From Hydrogenophaga sp. 2FB (GTDB lineage: Bacteria > Pseudomonadota > Gammaproteobacteria > Burkholderiales > Burkholderiaceae_C), in NCBI RefSeq assembly GCF_005503365.1, contig NZ_SCML01000019.1:40260-104259 (forward strand): 64,000 bases of DNA. The letters run 5' to 3'. This document shows positions 41,642 through 49,333 of this stretch, piece after piece. Position numbers and translations under genes: made by a program. Position 1 is the first letter of the stretch, and each line of letters starts with the position of its first letter. The notes under the pieces were generated by a model that ran no database searches, was not told where the DNA came from, and was given only the letters and a program-made list of their open reading frames with translations.

Positions 41642-42538
41642 TCACCCGGTCAAATGCTGCTTGAAAAACGCCATCGTGCGGTCCCAGGACAGCTTCGCGG
41701 CCGCGGCATCAAAGCGCGGCGTGGTGTCGTTGTTGAAGCCGTGTTGCGTGCCCGCGTACTGGTGCGCGGTGTAGCGCACGCCAGCGGCCTTGAGCGCGGC
41801 CTCGTATGCCGGCCAGGCGGCGTTGATGCGCTCGTCGACCCCCGCGAAATGGATCAGCAGGGGCGCCTTGACCTTGGCCGCGGCTTCCACGGGTGGATGG
41901 TTGCCGTAAAACGGCACCGCCGCCGCCAGGTCGGGGATTTCGGTGGACAGCGTGTGCGCGACGCCACCGCCATAACAAAAACCCACCACGCCCACGCGGC
42001 CATTGCTGTCGAGGCGGGCCTTGAGCGTGGCGGCCGAGGCCAGAAAGTCCTGCCTGGTCTTGGCCTGGTCGAGCTGGGCGAACAGGGCGCGCGCCTTGTC
42101 CTCGTCGCCCGGGTAACCCCCCAGTGGCGTGAGCGCGTCCGGGGCGAAGGCCAGGTAGCCGTCGAGCGCCAGGCGGCGCGCGATGTCTTCGATGTGCGGG
42201 TTCAGGCCACGGTTCTCGTGCACCACCAGCACGCTCGGCAAGCGGCCACTGGCTGGCGGGGCGACCGGCTTGGCCACGTACGCCTTGATGGTGCCGTAGC
42301 CCATGGGTGACGGCACGTTCACCATCTCGGTCTTGATGCGCGTGTCGTTCGCCGGCACTACCTGAGCGGCAGCGAAGTTCGGGCTGAGGGCGGCGAGCAG
42401 GCCGGCGGCGGTCACACCGCCTACCGCGAACTTCGACGCGCGATCGAGAAAGGCGCGCCGGTCGATGTCGCCGTGTACGTAAGCGTCAAACAGGATCAGC
42501 AGCTCCTGGTCAAAATCGGCTGCGGTCAGACGGGCCAT
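41642..42538 (-). CDS. Dienelactone hydrolase-family protein with Tat-like signal
   Basis: 298 residues from the ATG at 42538. Catalytic triad Cys188 (GFCYGGG), Asp235 (GVDERIN) and His266 (TQHGFNN), with the DLH Glu108 in VVHENRGLN that activates the Cys. Family members hydrolyse dienelactone to maleylacetate. Before the domain, residues 27-58 read RRAFLDRASK, a hydrophobic stretch and NFAAAQ, a twin-arginine-type signal preceded by an unusually long 25-residue leader. Export through Tat would place it in the periplasm, where its substrate is unlikely to be dienelactone. It is followed downstream (convergent) by the intergenic repeat. Confidence 0.82.
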   Translation of the reverse strand: MARLTAADFDQELLILFDAYVHGDIDRRAFLDRASKFAVGGVTAAGLLAALSPNFAAAQVVPANDTRIKTEMVNVPSPMGYGTIKAYVAKPVAPPASGRLPSVLVVHENRGLNPHIEDIARRLALDGYLAFAPDALTPLGGYPGDEDKARALFAQLDQAKTRQDFLASAATLKARLDSNGRVGVVGFCYGGGVAHTLSTEIPDLAAAVPFYGNHPPVEAAAKVKAPLLIHFAGVDERINAAWPAYEAALKAAGVRYTAHQYAGTQHGFNNDTTPRFDAAAAKLSWDRTMAFFKQHLTG

Positions 42539-42615
42539 GGCGATCTCCGGCAAAAAAACGCAGCATAGGCCGCGGCGGGTTCGGCCCGCTTCGTGCAAAC
42601 CCTAGGAACAGGCGC

Positions 42616-44175
42616 TCAGGCCGCGAGCGACGTGGTTTGCGCCCGCGGGCGGCCCAACCGGGCGGGCGAGACGTATTCCTGCCGGTAGATTTCGAACGGC
42701 ATGGAGTCGGCCGCCTCGATGGCGCGCTGGTCCTCCACCGACTTGGCGGCCATGGCTTCGAAACGCGCCTGCTGCTCGCCGGTCCAGGGCAGGCCCGCGA
42801 GGTGCTGGTGTGTCAACCGCGATTGCGCGCGCGCAAAGGCGACGAAGGAATCGCCATGGTGTTTGTGCATGGCCTGCAGCACGCGCGCCGAGGGCAGCGT
42901 GTCCGGGTCTTTGAGCTGGCCCTTGGCCAGCGCCACGGCCCGGGCGTGCTCGTCGCCGCCGTGCGCGGCGTCCAGCGTCGCGGCGATCGGGACGAGTTGC
43001 TCGATGAGTTCGGCACCCCATTGCATCAGCGGCACGCTCTCGCCGTTGCGCAGCAGGTTCAGGCCGGGCTCGCGGCCGCGCGCGGCGGTGAGGTGCTGGT
43101 TGTGTGCGAGCTCGCGGATTTCGGCCGGCGTGTCGGGCGGGCTGTCCGACAACAGGCAGTGCATCAGGAACACGTCCAGAAAGCGCAGCGTGGACGCGCT
43201 GATGCCGATGGTCTCGAAGGGGTTGAGGTCCATCAGGCGCACTTCGATGTACTCGACGCCGCGTTCGCGCAGGGCATGCAGTGGGCGTTCGCCGGGCTTG
43301 ATCACGCGCTTGGGGCGGATGGTGCCGTAGAACTCGTTCTCGATCTGCAGCAACGTGGTGGCGAGCTGGTTGTAGTCGCCACCGGGGTTGCGAATGCCGA
43401 CCGCCTCGTACGCCGGCCAGGGCCGCGTGAGCGCGTCGTGCAGCGAAGCGGCATACCCTTCGAGGTCGTTGTAGCTCACCGCCAGCGTGGCCTGGGCTTC
43501 GCTCTGGTAGCCCAGGCGGCCCATGCGCAGCGAGGTGCCGTGCGGCATGTACAGCGTGCCGGTGTCGCCGAGTTTCTGCAGCTCGTGCTGGCGGCCTTCG
43601 ACGAAGGTGGAACACAGCGCGGGCGACGCGCCGAACAGCGTGAGCAGCAGGAAGGCGTGGCGGCGGAAATTGCGGATGAGCGCGAAGTAGCCTTCGTTGT
43701 CGACGCCGGGCAGCGACCAGTTGTAGTGAATGCCCGAGATCGTCTGCATGCGGCGGCCATAGCGGTGGGCCAGGCCCATGCGGTACACGCTCTTGGCGCG
43801 CCCGACGTTGGACGAGCCGTAGCGACCGATGGGAATGGTTTCGTCGGGCGGCAGGCCACAGGGCATGCTCGATGCCCACATCATTTCATCGCCCTTCGCG
43901 CGCAGGCTGTTGACGGTGTACTGGTGAACCTCGGTCAGCTCGGCCAGACAGCCTTCGACGCTGTCGTGCACGCCGGTGATGAGTTCGAGTTGCGACTCGC
44001 TGTAGTCGGTGGTGATGTGCGGGTGCGTGAGCGCGCTGCCCAGCGCGGCCGGGTGCGGTGTGGCGGCCAGCCTGCCATCGGGTTGCGCGCGCAGGCTTTC
44101 TTTTTCAATGCCGCGCCGCATGCCGCGCAGGCGGTCCCCCTGCAGGGCAGCCAACCGTTGTTCTGGAGATGTCAT
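42616..44175 (-). CDS. gshA: Glutamate-cysteine ligase
   Basis: 519 residues, usual length of the gamma-proteobacterial-type GshA. It makes gamma-glutamylcysteine, the first step of glutathione synthesis. Recognised by GMRRGIEKESLR (the glutamate-binding region), TDYSESQLELIT (metal-binding Glu residues), QTISGIHYNWSLP and YIEVRLMDLNPF. No gshB is adjacent. It lies 33 nt after the next minus-strand gene (dusC), so both may be one transcript. The start is the ATG at 44175 preceded by a purine-rich GGAGA. Confidence 0.95.
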   Translation of the reverse strand: MTSPEQRLAALQGDRLRGMRRGIEKESLRAQPDGRLAATPHPAALGSALTHPHITTDYSESQLELITGVHDSVEGCLAELTEVHQYTVNSLRAKGDEMMWASSMPCGLPPDETIPIGRYGSSNVGRAKSVYRMGLAHRYGRRMQTISGIHYNWSLPGVDNEGYFALIRNFRRHAFLLLTLFGASPALCSTFVEGRQHELQKLGDTGTLYMPHGTSLRMGRLGYQSEAQATLAVSYNDLEGYAASLHDALTRPWPAYEAVGIRNPGGDYNQLATTLLQIENEFYGTIRPKRVIKPGERPLHALRERGVEYIEVRLMDLNPFETIGISASTLRFLDVFLMHCLLSDSPPDTPAEIRELAHNQHLTAARGREPGLNLLRNGESVPLMQWGAELIEQLVPIAATLDAAHGGDEHARAVALAKGQLKDPDTLPSARVLQAMHKHHGDSFVAFARAQSRLTHQHLAGLPWTGEQQARFEAMAAKSVEDQRAIEAADSMPFEIYRQEYVSPARLGRPRAQTTSLAA

Positions 44176-44208
44176 ACAGGCGTCGTGATTCGGGTCCGGG
44201 GCCGGAAG

Positions 44209-45210
44209 TTAACACGCCGGGGCTATTTCTGCTGCCGGCCAGAAGATCGCCGCTGTGGTAGGAATTTCAGGGGTCTGGGCCTGCCGCAACCAGGCCTCGA
44301 TGTCGGCGGGTTCGTGCAGCAGGCGCAGCTCGTCGAACGCGGTCTGCGCTTCGGGGTAGCGCTTGCGCAGGTAGTTGAGCCATTGCTTGAGCCGCCCGGC
44401 GCGGTGGCGGCGTTCCACGCGCACGCTCACCTGCTGCCAGAAGGCGTCGAGCAGGGGCGGCAGCACGTGCCAGGGCACGCCGCCCTGCCCTTTGATGGCC
44501 AGCGCCAGCCCGGGGTCGGTCACCATGCCGCGGCCGATCATGAGGTGTTCGCAACCGGTCACCTCACGGCAGCGCATGGCGTCGGCGACCGTCCAGATTT
44601 CGCCGTTGGCGATCACCGGCAGGCGCAGGTGCGCCGGCAAGGAGGCGCGCACCTCGGCCAGCCTGTCCCAGTACGCGGGCGGCCGGTAGCCGTGGGCCTT
44701 GGTGCGGGCGTGGATGACAAGTTCGTCCGCGCCCGCCTCCGCGATCGCGTGGGCGCATTCTTCGGCACGATCGTCGTCGTTGAAACCCAGCCGCATCTTG
44801 GCCGACACCGGCATGTGGGCCGGCACGGCGCGGCGCACCGCCGCCACGATGCGGCCAATCAGTTCGGGTTCGTCGAGCAACACCGCGCCACCGCGGCTCT
44901 GGTTCACGGTCTTGGCCGGGCAGCCGAAATTCAGGTCGATGCCGTGCGGCCCCAGGCCAGCGAGGCGCTCGGCGTTTTCCGCGAGCAGGATCGGGTCGGA
45001 GCCGAGCAATTGCGCGCGCACCGGCACGCCCGCGCGGGTGTAGCCGCCGTTGCGCAGCTCGGGCACCACGCGATAGAAGGCGCGCTCGGGCAACACCGTG
45101 TTGGTGACGCGGATGAATTCGCTCACGCAGCGGTCAATGCCACCTGTGCGTGTGAGGACATCGCGCAGGGTGGCGTCCAACAGACCTTCCATGGGGGCGA
45201 GCAACAGCAT
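44209..45210 (-). CDS. dusC: tRNA-dihydrouridine(16) synthase DusC
   Basis: 333 residues, FMN-dependent TIM barrel. Signatures: LLLAPMEGLLD at the start, the catalytic Cys in NFGCPAKTVNQSRGGA, VSAKMRLGFND, LVIHARTK and IANGEIW, MIGRGM. The N-terminal MLLLAPMEGLLDATLR and NQSRGGAVLL are closer to DusC than to DusA/DusB. It reduces uridine 16 in the D-loop of tRNAs. It starts right after the structured region 45211-45547, so its leader may fold (ATTGTCC/GGACAAT at 45217-45237). Confidence 0.93.
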   Translation of the reverse strand: MLLLAPMEGLLDATLRDVLTRTGGIDRCVSEFIRVTNTVLPERAFYRVVPELRNGGYTRAGVPVRAQLLGSDPILLAENAERLAGLGPHGIDLNFGCPAKTVNQSRGGAVLLDEPELIGRIVAAVRRAVPAHMPVSAKMRLGFNDDDRAEECAHAIAEAGADELVIHARTKAHGYRPPAYWDRLAEVRASLPAHLRLPVIANGEIWTVADAMRCREVTGCEHLMIGRGMVTDPGLALAIKGQGGVPWHVLPPLLDAFWQQVSVRVERRHRAGRLKQWLNYLRKRYPEAQTAFDELRLLHEPADIEAWLRQAQTPEIPTTAAIFWPAAEIAPAC

Positions 45211-45275
45211 GGGGGTATTGTCCTTTGCCGGGACAATCGGCGGTTATGTCTGGCTTTCTTTCTCCGGTTGCGGCG

Positions 45276-45379
45276 GTCATCGGCGACCACGGGGCGCGGC
45301 TCCGCGGCTGTCCCCCGAGGCGGCTTCGCCGCCTCTCCTCCTTGACGCCGCTGCGCCGCACCCCATGGCCACCGATGAC
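45276..45379. repeat. Dispersed structured intergenic repeat, copy 2 (divergent member)
   Basis: Terminal inverted repeats of 25 bp (45276-45300 and 45355-45379) differ at four positions, all of them transitions that still allow G-U pairs. An internal perfect hairpin GAGGCGGC-TTC-GCCGCCTC spans 45317-45335. Core segments GCTCCGCGG.TGTCCCCCGA and CTCCTTGACGCCGCTGCGC line up with copies 1 and 3, though less closely. Confidence 0.7.
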
Positions 45380-45431
45380 CTCGTTGGGGCTCGCGCAGTG
45401 GGTGCGCCACTGCTGCCTCTGGCGCGTAGGC

Positions 45432-45510
45432 GGGTGGCGTTCTGCGCAGCGGGGTAAAGGAGGAGCCGGCACCAGCCGTCGGGGGACACCCGCGGAGCAG
45501 AGCGCCACCC
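45432..45510. repeat. Dispersed structured intergenic repeat, copy 3 (inverted)
   Basis: In reverse complement this matches copy 1 over most of its length (GGCGCTCTGCTCCGCGGGTG, then CCGACGGCTGG, then TTTACCCC.CTGCGCAGAACG). It is bounded by GGGTGGCGTTCTGC (45432-45445) and GCAGAGCGCCACCC (45497-45510), inverted repeats with one mismatch. Confidence 0.8.
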
Positions 45511-45547
45511 GTCCACGCGCCCGCGACGTGCAGCGCACGAAAACCCG

Positions 45548-46192
45548 ATGAGCGAACTCAAGGTGATCCACGAAGACGACCACATGATCGTCCTCGACAA
45601 ACCCGCAGGCCTGCTCGCCGTCCCGGGACGCGGCCCCGACAAGCAGGACTGTCTGAGCGCCCGCGCCCAAGCCCGCTGGCCCGACGCCCTCGTGGTGCAC
45701 CGGCTCGACATGTCCACCTCCGGCATCGTGGTGATGGCACGCGGCCTGGACGCGCAGCGCGCGCTCAGCCGCGCCTTCGAACAACGCGAGGTGCACAAGC
45801 GCTACACCGCCGTGGTGGCCGGCACGCTCATCAACCCTTTGCCCGACAACGGCTGGAACACCATCGACCTGCCGCTCACCATCGACTGGCCCAACCGCCC
45901 GCGCAGCATCGTGAGCGCCGAACTCGGCAAACCCAGCGTCACGCGCTGGCGACACGCCGCGCCACCCGAGAACGACACGACACGGCTCGAACTCGAACCC
46001 GTGACCGGGCGCACGCACCAGTTGCGCGTGCACCTGCAAGCCATTGGCCACCCCATCCTGGGCGATGCACTCTACGCCTCGCCCCAACAACAAGCGCTCG
46101 CGCCCCGGCTGCTGCTGCACGCGCACGCCTTGCAATTGCCGCATCCCTTGCACGGTGCGACGATGCGCTTTCACAGCCCCTGCCCTTTTTGA
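45548..46192 (+). CDS. RluA-type rRNA/tRNA pseudouridine synthase
   Basis: 214 residues, RluA family without an S4 domain. The catalytic Asp is in VVHRLDMSTSGIVVMA (residue ~57). Other motifs: VLDKPAGLLAVPGRG, HKRYTAVV, and the C-terminal TGRTHQLRVHLQAIGHPILGD. Length and motifs fit RluA (23S rRNA U746 and tRNA U32), but the target is not proven. It overlaps nothing and starts after the repeat-containing gap; an SDR gene follows after 9 nt. Confidence 0.9.
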   Translation: MSELKVIHEDDHMIVLDKPAGLLAVPGRGPDKQDCLSARAQARWPDALVVHRLDMSTSGIVVMARGLDAQRALSRAFEQREVHKRYTAVVAGTLINPLPDNGWNTIDLPLTIDWPNRPRSIVSAELGKPSVTRWRHAAPPENDTTRLELEPVTGRTHQLRVHLQAIGHPILGDALYASPQQQALAPRLLLHAHALQLPHPLHGATMRFHSPCPF

Positions 46193-46201
46193 AAGAACCG
46201 C

Positions 46202-46975
46202 ATGCCACAGCACCACCTCACCATCCTCACCGGCGCCTCGCGCGGCATGGGCCTGGCCATGGCCATGCAGTTGCTCAGCGCCGAGCGCCACCTTCTGTGC
46301 ATCTCGCGTCACATCAACACCGAACTGGCCGAAGCCGCACAACGGGTGGAAGCACCCCTCACGCAATGGGCGCAGGACCTGGCCGACACCACCGGCGCGG
46401 CCAACCGGTTGCAAGGCTGGCTGGGCGATCTCAAGGCCAGCGAATTCGCCAGCGCCACGCTGATCAACAACGCTGGCGTGGTCCCTCGGATCGGCCCGCT
46501 CGACGATTGCCCGCCCGACCAGCTCGCCAACGCGCTGCGCGTGGGCCTGGAAGCGCCGATGCAACTCACCGCCGCCTTCCTGCGCGCCACCGGCGCGTGG
46601 GTGAACGCGGGCTGGCGTGGCCCACGCAAGGTGCTCAACATCTCGTCGGGCATGGGCCGCAACGCCATGGCCGCACAAGCGCCCTATTGCGCCGCCAAGG
46701 CCGGCATGGACCACTTCACGCGCTGCAGTGCGCTCGACGAAACGTCGCGCGAACACGGCGCGCGTCTGGTGTCGCTGGCACCCGGCGTGATCGACACCGA
46801 CATGCAGGTGCAATTGCGCGCGGGCGACCCCGCCGCCTTCCCGGATCTGGAGCGCTTCGTGGGACTCAAGCGCCAAGGCCAGCTCACCTCGCCCGCCGAC
46901 GCCGCCGCGCGCGTCCTGGCCTACCTGGAGCGCCCCGACTTCGGCACGAAACCGGTGGCCGATGTCCGCGACTGA
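46202..46975 (+). CDS. Short-chain dehydrogenase/reductase
   Basis: 257 residues, classical SDR: cofactor motif TGASRGMGLAMA near residue 10, NNAGVV, catalytic Ser in NISSGMGR (~150), Tyr-x-x-x-Lys in YCAAKAGMD, then the PGVIDTDMQ loop. The overall pattern resembles sepiapterin reductase-like or carbonyl reductases; the substrate is unknown. It starts 10 nt after the pseudouridine synthase, and its 3' end approaches the histidine phosphatase gene closely, so the three genes are likely one operon. Confidence 0.88.
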   Translation: MPQHHLTILTGASRGMGLAMAMQLLSAERHLLCISRHINTELAEAAQRVEAPLTQWAQDLADTTGAANRLQGWLGDLKASEFASATLINNAGVVPRIGPLDDCPPDQLANALRVGLEAPMQLTAAFLRATGAWVNAGWRGPRKVLNISSGMGRNAMAAQAPYCAAKAGMDHFTRCSALDETSREHGARLVSLAPGVIDTDMQVQLRAGDPAAFPDLERFVGLKRQGQLTSPADAAARVLAYLERPDFGTKPVADVRD

Positions 46976-46991
46976 ACCGCCGGGAGCATCG

Positions 46992-47588
46992 ATGCGCGCA
47001 CCGTTGTTGAACCGCCGTCGCTTTGCCCAGACCACCGCCCTGGGGTTGATGGGCTTTCCAGCCCTGGCCCTGCCGCAAACACCCGGGTTCTGGACCCTGC
47101 TGCGCGAAGGCGGCTGCGTGCTGCTGATGCGGCACGCGCAAACCGAGCCCGGCGCCGGCGACCCGCCCGGCTTCGCGCTCGGAGACTGCCGCACCCAGCG
47201 CAACCTGAGCGAAGCCGGACGCGAGCAGGCGCGGCGCATGGGCGCGGCCTTCCTGCGCGAGCACATCAAGGTCCACCAGGTGCGTTCCAGCGCCTGGTGC
47301 CGCTGCCAGGACACCGCCCTGCTGGCCTTCAAGCAGAACACCGTATGGCCTGCGCTCAATGCTTTCTTTGGTGCGGACGAACAGGACATGCAGACGCAAG
47401 ACGTGCTGGAGACCGCGCAAGGCGTGCAAGCGCCGCGCAACCTGGCGCTGGTGACGCACGACATGAACATCAAGGCGCTCACCGGTGTGAGCCCCGCCAT
47501 GGGCGACATCCTGCTGACGCGCCCGGCCAGGGAAGGCAGCAGCACCCCGCTGCAAATCGTCGCGCGCCAGACTTTTCGAGCGGCGTGA
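46992..47588 (+). CDS. Exported histidine phosphatase-family protein
   Basis: 198 residues from the ATG at 46992, chosen because CGGGAG lies just upstream and because it places NRRRFAQTTALGL at the N-terminus, a twin-arginine signal; an ATG at 46962 would overlap the SDR gene. The phosphatase signature is LLMRHAQTEPG (catalytic His at ~47) with a second His in LVTHDMNIKALTG. The substrate is unknown. Export through Tat would place it in the periplasm, as with other branch-2 histidine phosphatases. Confidence 0.85.
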   Translation: MRAPLLNRRRFAQTTALGLMGFPALALPQTPGFWTLLREGGCVLLMRHAQTEPGAGDPPGFALGDCRTQRNLSEAGREQARRMGAAFLREHIKVHQVRSSAWCRCQDTALLAFKQNTVWPALNAFFGADEQDMQTQDVLETAQGVQAPRNLALVTHDMNIKALTGVSPAMGDILLTRPAREGSSTPLQIVARQTFRAA

Positions 47589-47646
47589 CAAGCCCGCGCC
47601 GAGCGGGCTACGATTGAGCGCTAACCCCCGTCATCAGGAGAATCTT

Positions 47647-48834
47647 GTGAGTAACAAAGAAGTTTTCGTTGTCAGCGCCGTTCGCACCGCCATTGGCACT
47701 TTTGGTGGCAGCCTCAAAGATCAACCGCCCACCGAACTCGGCGCGCTCGTCGTGCGCGAATCGCTCGCACGCGCTGGCGTGGACGGCAAGGACGTGGGCC
47801 ACGTCGTGTTCGGCCACGTGGTCAACACCGAACCCAAGGACATGTACCTCTCGCGTGTCGCCGCCATCAACGGCGGCTGCGCCGAAGGCACGCCCGCGTT
47901 CAACGTCAACCGCCTCTGCGGCTCGGGCCTGCAGGCCATCGTCTCGGCCGCGCAGGGCATCCTGCTGGGCGACACCGACGTGGCCATCGGCGCTGGCGCC
48001 GAAGTCATGAGCCGCGCACCGTTTGCCAGCCTCAACATGCGCTGGGGCGCGCGCATGGGCGACACCAAAATGGTGGACATGATGATGGGCGCATTGCACG
48101 ACCCCTTCCACACCATCCACATGGGTGTGACGGCCGAGAACATCGCCGCCAAGTGGGGCATCACGCGTGAAGACCAGGACAAGCTGGCCGTGGAAAGCCA
48201 CAACCGCGCACAACGCGCGACCGAGGCCGGCTACTTCAAGGACCAGATCGTGCCGGTGACGCTCAAGAGCAAGAAGGGCGATGTGGTCTACGCCACCGAC
48301 GAGCACTTCCGCACCAACGCCACGCTGGACGACATGGCCAAGCTCAAGCCGGTGTTCCTGAAGGAAAACGGCACGGTGACCGCGGGCAACGCCTCGGGCA
48401 TCAACGATGCCGCCGCCGCCGTGGTGCTGATGGATGGCGACGCGGTCAAGGCGCGTGGCGCCAAGCCGCTGGCGCGCCTGGTGGCCTACGCGCACGCCGG
48501 CGTGGACCCGAAGTACATGGGCATCGGCCCGGTGCCCGCGACGCAGGCGGCCTTGAAAAAGGCCGGCTTGACGGTGAACGACCTGGACGTGATCGAGGCC
48601 AACGAGGCCTTCGCCGCCCAGGCCTGCGCGGTCACGCGCGACCTGGGTCTGGACCCGGCCAAGGTGAACCCCAACGGCTCGGGCATTTCGCTCGGTCACC
48701 CCATCGGCGCGACCGGCGCGCTGATCACCGTGAAGGCCCTGCACGAGCTGCAGCGCATCCAGGGCCGCTACGCGCTGGTGACGATGTGCATCGGCGGCGG
48801 CCAGGGCATCGCCGCGATTTTCGAACGGGTGTAA
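47647..48834 (+). CDS. Acetyl-CoA acetyltransferase (thiolase)
   Basis: 395 residues from a GTG at 47647, with AGGAG 6 nt upstream. Catalytic Cys91 in NVNRLCGSG, His in GHPIGATGA and the C-terminal Cys in VTMCIGGGQG. The length and the motifs EVFVVSAVRTAIGTFGG and MSRAPF fit a biosynthetic-type thiolase of the PhaA/BktB group, which condenses two acyl-CoA molecules; a role in beta-ketoadipyl-CoA cleavage is less likely. No phaB or phaC is next to it. It is the last plus-strand gene before a convergent TRAP operon. Confidence 0.93.
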   Translation: MSNKEVFVVSAVRTAIGTFGGSLKDQPPTELGALVVRESLARAGVDGKDVGHVVFGHVVNTEPKDMYLSRVAAINGGCAEGTPAFNVNRLCGSGLQAIVSAAQGILLGDTDVAIGAGAEVMSRAPFASLNMRWGARMGDTKMVDMMMGALHDPFHTIHMGVTAENIAAKWGITREDQDKLAVESHNRAQRATEAGYFKDQIVPVTLKSKKGDVVYATDEHFRTNATLDDMAKLKPVFLKENGTVTAGNASGINDAAAAVVLMDGDAVKARGAKPLARLVAYAHAGVDPKYMGIGPVPATQAALKKAGLTVNDLDVIEANEAFAAQACAVTRDLGLDPAKVNPNGSGISLGHPIGATGALITVKALHELQRIQGRYALVTMCIGGGQGIAAIFERV

Positions 48835-48874
48835 AGAGCGGCATCCGTTCCGGCCCTGCCCGAACGGCGATGCA

Positions 48875-49333
48875 TCAGGTCGAAGCGGCTTCGGCCGGTT
48901 CGACCTGCCCGTGCACCAGCAGATCCACCACCGCCAGCACGGCCGGGTCGGCCACGTGGAACGTGGTGTTGCCCAGCGCGCCGGCACGCACCACCAGGCG
49001 CGGCGCCACCAGGAAGTCCAGGGGCTTGAAGCGCAGCAGCTTCACCTGGGCGATGTCGCGCAGTTGCACGCTGGTGCGCCACAACCACCCTTGAGAAATG
49101 GCCTCGTTGGACACACGGGTGGTGCTGAAGAGGATGTTGAGGTAGCTCCAGAGCACCACCACCGCGGCCAGTCCCGCGAGCAGCAGGAGTTCGGACGGCA
49201 GCGTCATGCTGGCCAGCGCGACGCGCGCCTTCCAGGCGCTCGCCAGCAGGCCCAGGATGGCCAGCGTGGCCAGCACCTGAATGGCCCGCGGGAAAGACCG
49301 CCCTTCCACCGGCGTCAGCTCGGCCTGGATCAT
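48875..49333 (-). CDS. Membrane protein with PH-like domain, coupled to the TRAP permease
   Basis: 152 residues, start overlapping the DctM stop (ATGA). Two membrane helices (about 19-35 and 45-66) are followed by a beta-rich part with VSNEAISQGWLWRTSVQLRDI and KLLRFKPLDFLVAPRLVVRAG (residues ~75-118), a bacterial PH-like (bPH2/YdbT-like) pattern. It is not a standard TRAP component. Translational coupling suggests a link to the transporter, perhaps in assembly or regulation, but no function is established. Confidence 0.65.
   Translation of the reverse strand: MIQAELTPVEGRSFPRAIQVLATLAILGLLASAWKARVALASMTLPSELLLLAGLAAVVVLWSYLNILFSTTRVSNEAISQGWLWRTSVQLRDIAQVKLLRFKPLDFLVAPRLVVRAGALGNTTFHVADPAVLAVVDLLVHGQVEPAEAAST

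Larger units (their letters stand above)
45211..45547. other. 337-nt divergent gap with two copies of the structured repeat
   Basis: Between the divergent dusC and RluA-type genes. It holds repeat copy 2 (45276-45379, plus orientation) and copy 3 (45432-45510, reverse orientation), and a small dyad ATTGTCC-N7-GGACAAT at 45217-45237 next to the dusC start. I see no credible gene in it. The promoters of both genes must lie here or be supplied by the repeat. Confidence 0.75.

Noticed and set aside
42637..45345. 902-codon open frame on the plus strand
   Set aside because: It is antisense to gshA and dusC, both clearly real, and extends into the intergenic repeat.
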